This document shows positions 63,300-64,000 of a stretch of DNA of 64,000 nucleotides, piece by piece. The notes beneath the pieces were generated by a model. The model worked only from the letters and a program-made list of their open reading frames with translations. It did not search any database and was not told the origin of the DNA. The translations under genes and the position numbers were made by a program. Within the stretch, counting starts at the first letter, position 1, and the number at the start of each line of letters is the position of its first letter. The stretch is taken from contig CAWIJL010000010.1 of assembly GCA_963836405.1 (NCBI GenBank), forward strand, positions 186,001 to 250,000, in the 5' to 3' direction. The stretch is from CAWIJJ01 sp963836405. Lineage in GTDB: Bacteria > Acidobacteriota > Terriglobia > Bryobacterales > Bryobacteraceae.

Positions 63300-64000
63300 T
63301 TACTGGTACTCCAAAACGTCGAACAGGACCATCTGCTCGGCGTAGTCGGTGAGGCGGCGGCTTTCGAACCCCCGGGCCTCCGCGGTCATCCCCCAGCCTT
63401 CCAGAATCCAGACAAGTTCGCGAGAAGCTTCGTCCATCACGCGGAGGTCGTTGCGGCGCTGCGCGGCCTCGAGCCATTGCCTCATCAGTTCGTAGCTTTC
63501 CGCGTTCCGTCCCTGCTCGCGGGTGAGGCGGAGTCCGGTGCGCGCCTGCCGGCAGGTTTCCTCCCACTGCTTGCCGGGATTGGACAATTCCGCCTGCGCC
63601 GCGCGCAGTGCGCCGGGGTCGGTTTCCGGACCCTTGGCGGTGCAGATCAGGGTGGAGCAGGATCCGCCGAAGATCAACGGGGCGGCTTCCGGCGGACGGG
63701 CTTCGTCAAGCAGCAGAAGAAGACGCCGTGCCGAACAGAAGTCGCGAAGACGATCGAGGTTCTGGTCGAGCGGACTTTCGAGCCGGAGCCCCAACTGGGC
63801 TGCCAAGTCGCCGGCAAGTGCGGCCAGGCTGCGGGTACCGCAGGTGAGGAAGAGGACTGCGTCGAAGTCCTCGCGGAATGCCTGTGCAAACTCGAAAGCC
63901 AAGTCAGCGTCTGCGACCACTTCCATGCCGGCGCGGTCGGCGAGAGCCGTGCCGAGCGCTTCCAGGGCGGCAGGGGAATTCTCCCTGTCCGCCGGCGGCG
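63300..64000 (-). CDS. C-terminal part of a gene running off the window, possible NB-ARC/STAND ATPase
   Basis: The frame is open from the window end (64000) to a TAA at 63300, so the start is outside. FDAVLFLTCGTRSLAALAGDLAAQLGL, then LLLLLDEARPPEA (Walker-B-like) and GGSCSTLICTAKG fit the later part of an NB-ARC domain. The remainder is helical (QARTGLRLTREQGRNAESYELMRQW), with no repeat type I can name. The first methionine in the window (63926) is not the likely start. Assignment is tentative. Confidence 0.55.
   Translation of the reverse strand, partial: PPADRENSPAALEALGTALADRAGMEVVADADLAFEFAQAFREDFDAVLFLTCGTRSLAALAGDLAAQLGLRLESPLDQNLDRLRDFCSARRLLLLLDEARPPEAAPLIFGGSCSTLICTAKGPETDPGALRAAQAELSNPGKQWEETCRQARTGLRLTREQGRNAESYELMRQWLEAAQRRNDLRVMDEASRELVWILEGWGMTAEARGFESRRLTDYAEQMVLFDVLEYQ

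Overview
The window looks like a chromosomal stretch from a GC-rich acidobacterium of the Solibacter/Bryobacter type. The evidence is a PadR regulator next to an 'ADOP' macrolide-export-type permease plus a second orphan permease of that kind, two very large TonB-dependent receptors with N-terminal carboxypeptidase-regulatory-like domains, several CRTAC1-type (VCBS/ASPIC-UnbV) beta-propeller proteins, a PhoPQ-activated-protein homologue, and BshC of bacillithiol synthesis. The species assignment is inference from gene content only.

Layout. 0-4.2 kb: exported unknown protein, PadR regulator and ADOP permease. 4.2-9.5 kb (minus strand): TonB-dependent receptor, a frameshifted exported protein, a methyltransferase. 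9.5-22 kb (mostly plus): PqaA-like protein, hydroxyacid dehydrogenase, dxr and rseP-type protease back to back, BshC, L,D-transpeptidase (minus), a LolD/FtsX-type ABC exporter and typA. 21.9-25.8 kb: a promoter-led pair (TonB C-terminal domain fused to rhodanese, then a prefix-less ADOP permease) lying between two 35-bp direct repeats. 25.8-27.8 kb (minus): NTF2-like protein, threonine dehydratase family enzyme, small outer-membrane barrel. 28-47.3 kb: a block of TPR, beta-propeller, membrane glycosyltransferase-like and multiheme cytochrome genes containing a histidine kinase/response regulator pair; a visibly less GC-rich island with two broken genes sits inside it (33.9-36.3 kb). 47.4-51 kb (minus): second TonB-dependent receptor. 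51-53.3 kb: amidase and RidA-type protein, divergent. 53.5-59.5 kb: a tight seven-gene SUF operon, sufB-C-D-S-U, a DUF59 (SufT-like) gene and an Rrf2 regulator with three cysteines. 59.5-60.8 kb: gene remnants. 60.8-64 kb: secreted PIG-L deacetylase, DsbA-like protein, GNAT, tRNA-Thr(CGU), and the C-terminal part of a gene that runs off the window.

How parts may work together. The most interesting unit is the divergent locus at 36.3-47.3 kb. On the minus strand a sensor kinase, a NarL-type regulator and a beta-propeller protein overlap end to end; on the plus strand a TPR/propeller protein, a membrane pentaheme cytochrome c fused to TPRs and another propeller of the same length (549 aa) are coupled. 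All non-regulatory members appear exported or membrane-bound, which suggests a regulated surface redox or substrate-handling system. The SUF operon carries what is needed for Fe-S assembly plus its own Rrf2-type regulator.

At least five places show a reading frame that continues cleanly after removal of one base (near 8440, 34510, 36057, 41922 and 42070). This is more than expected from genuine pseudogenes in a stable chromosome and should be treated as possible assembly error until checked. No CRISPR array, rRNA, integrase or transposase was recognised.
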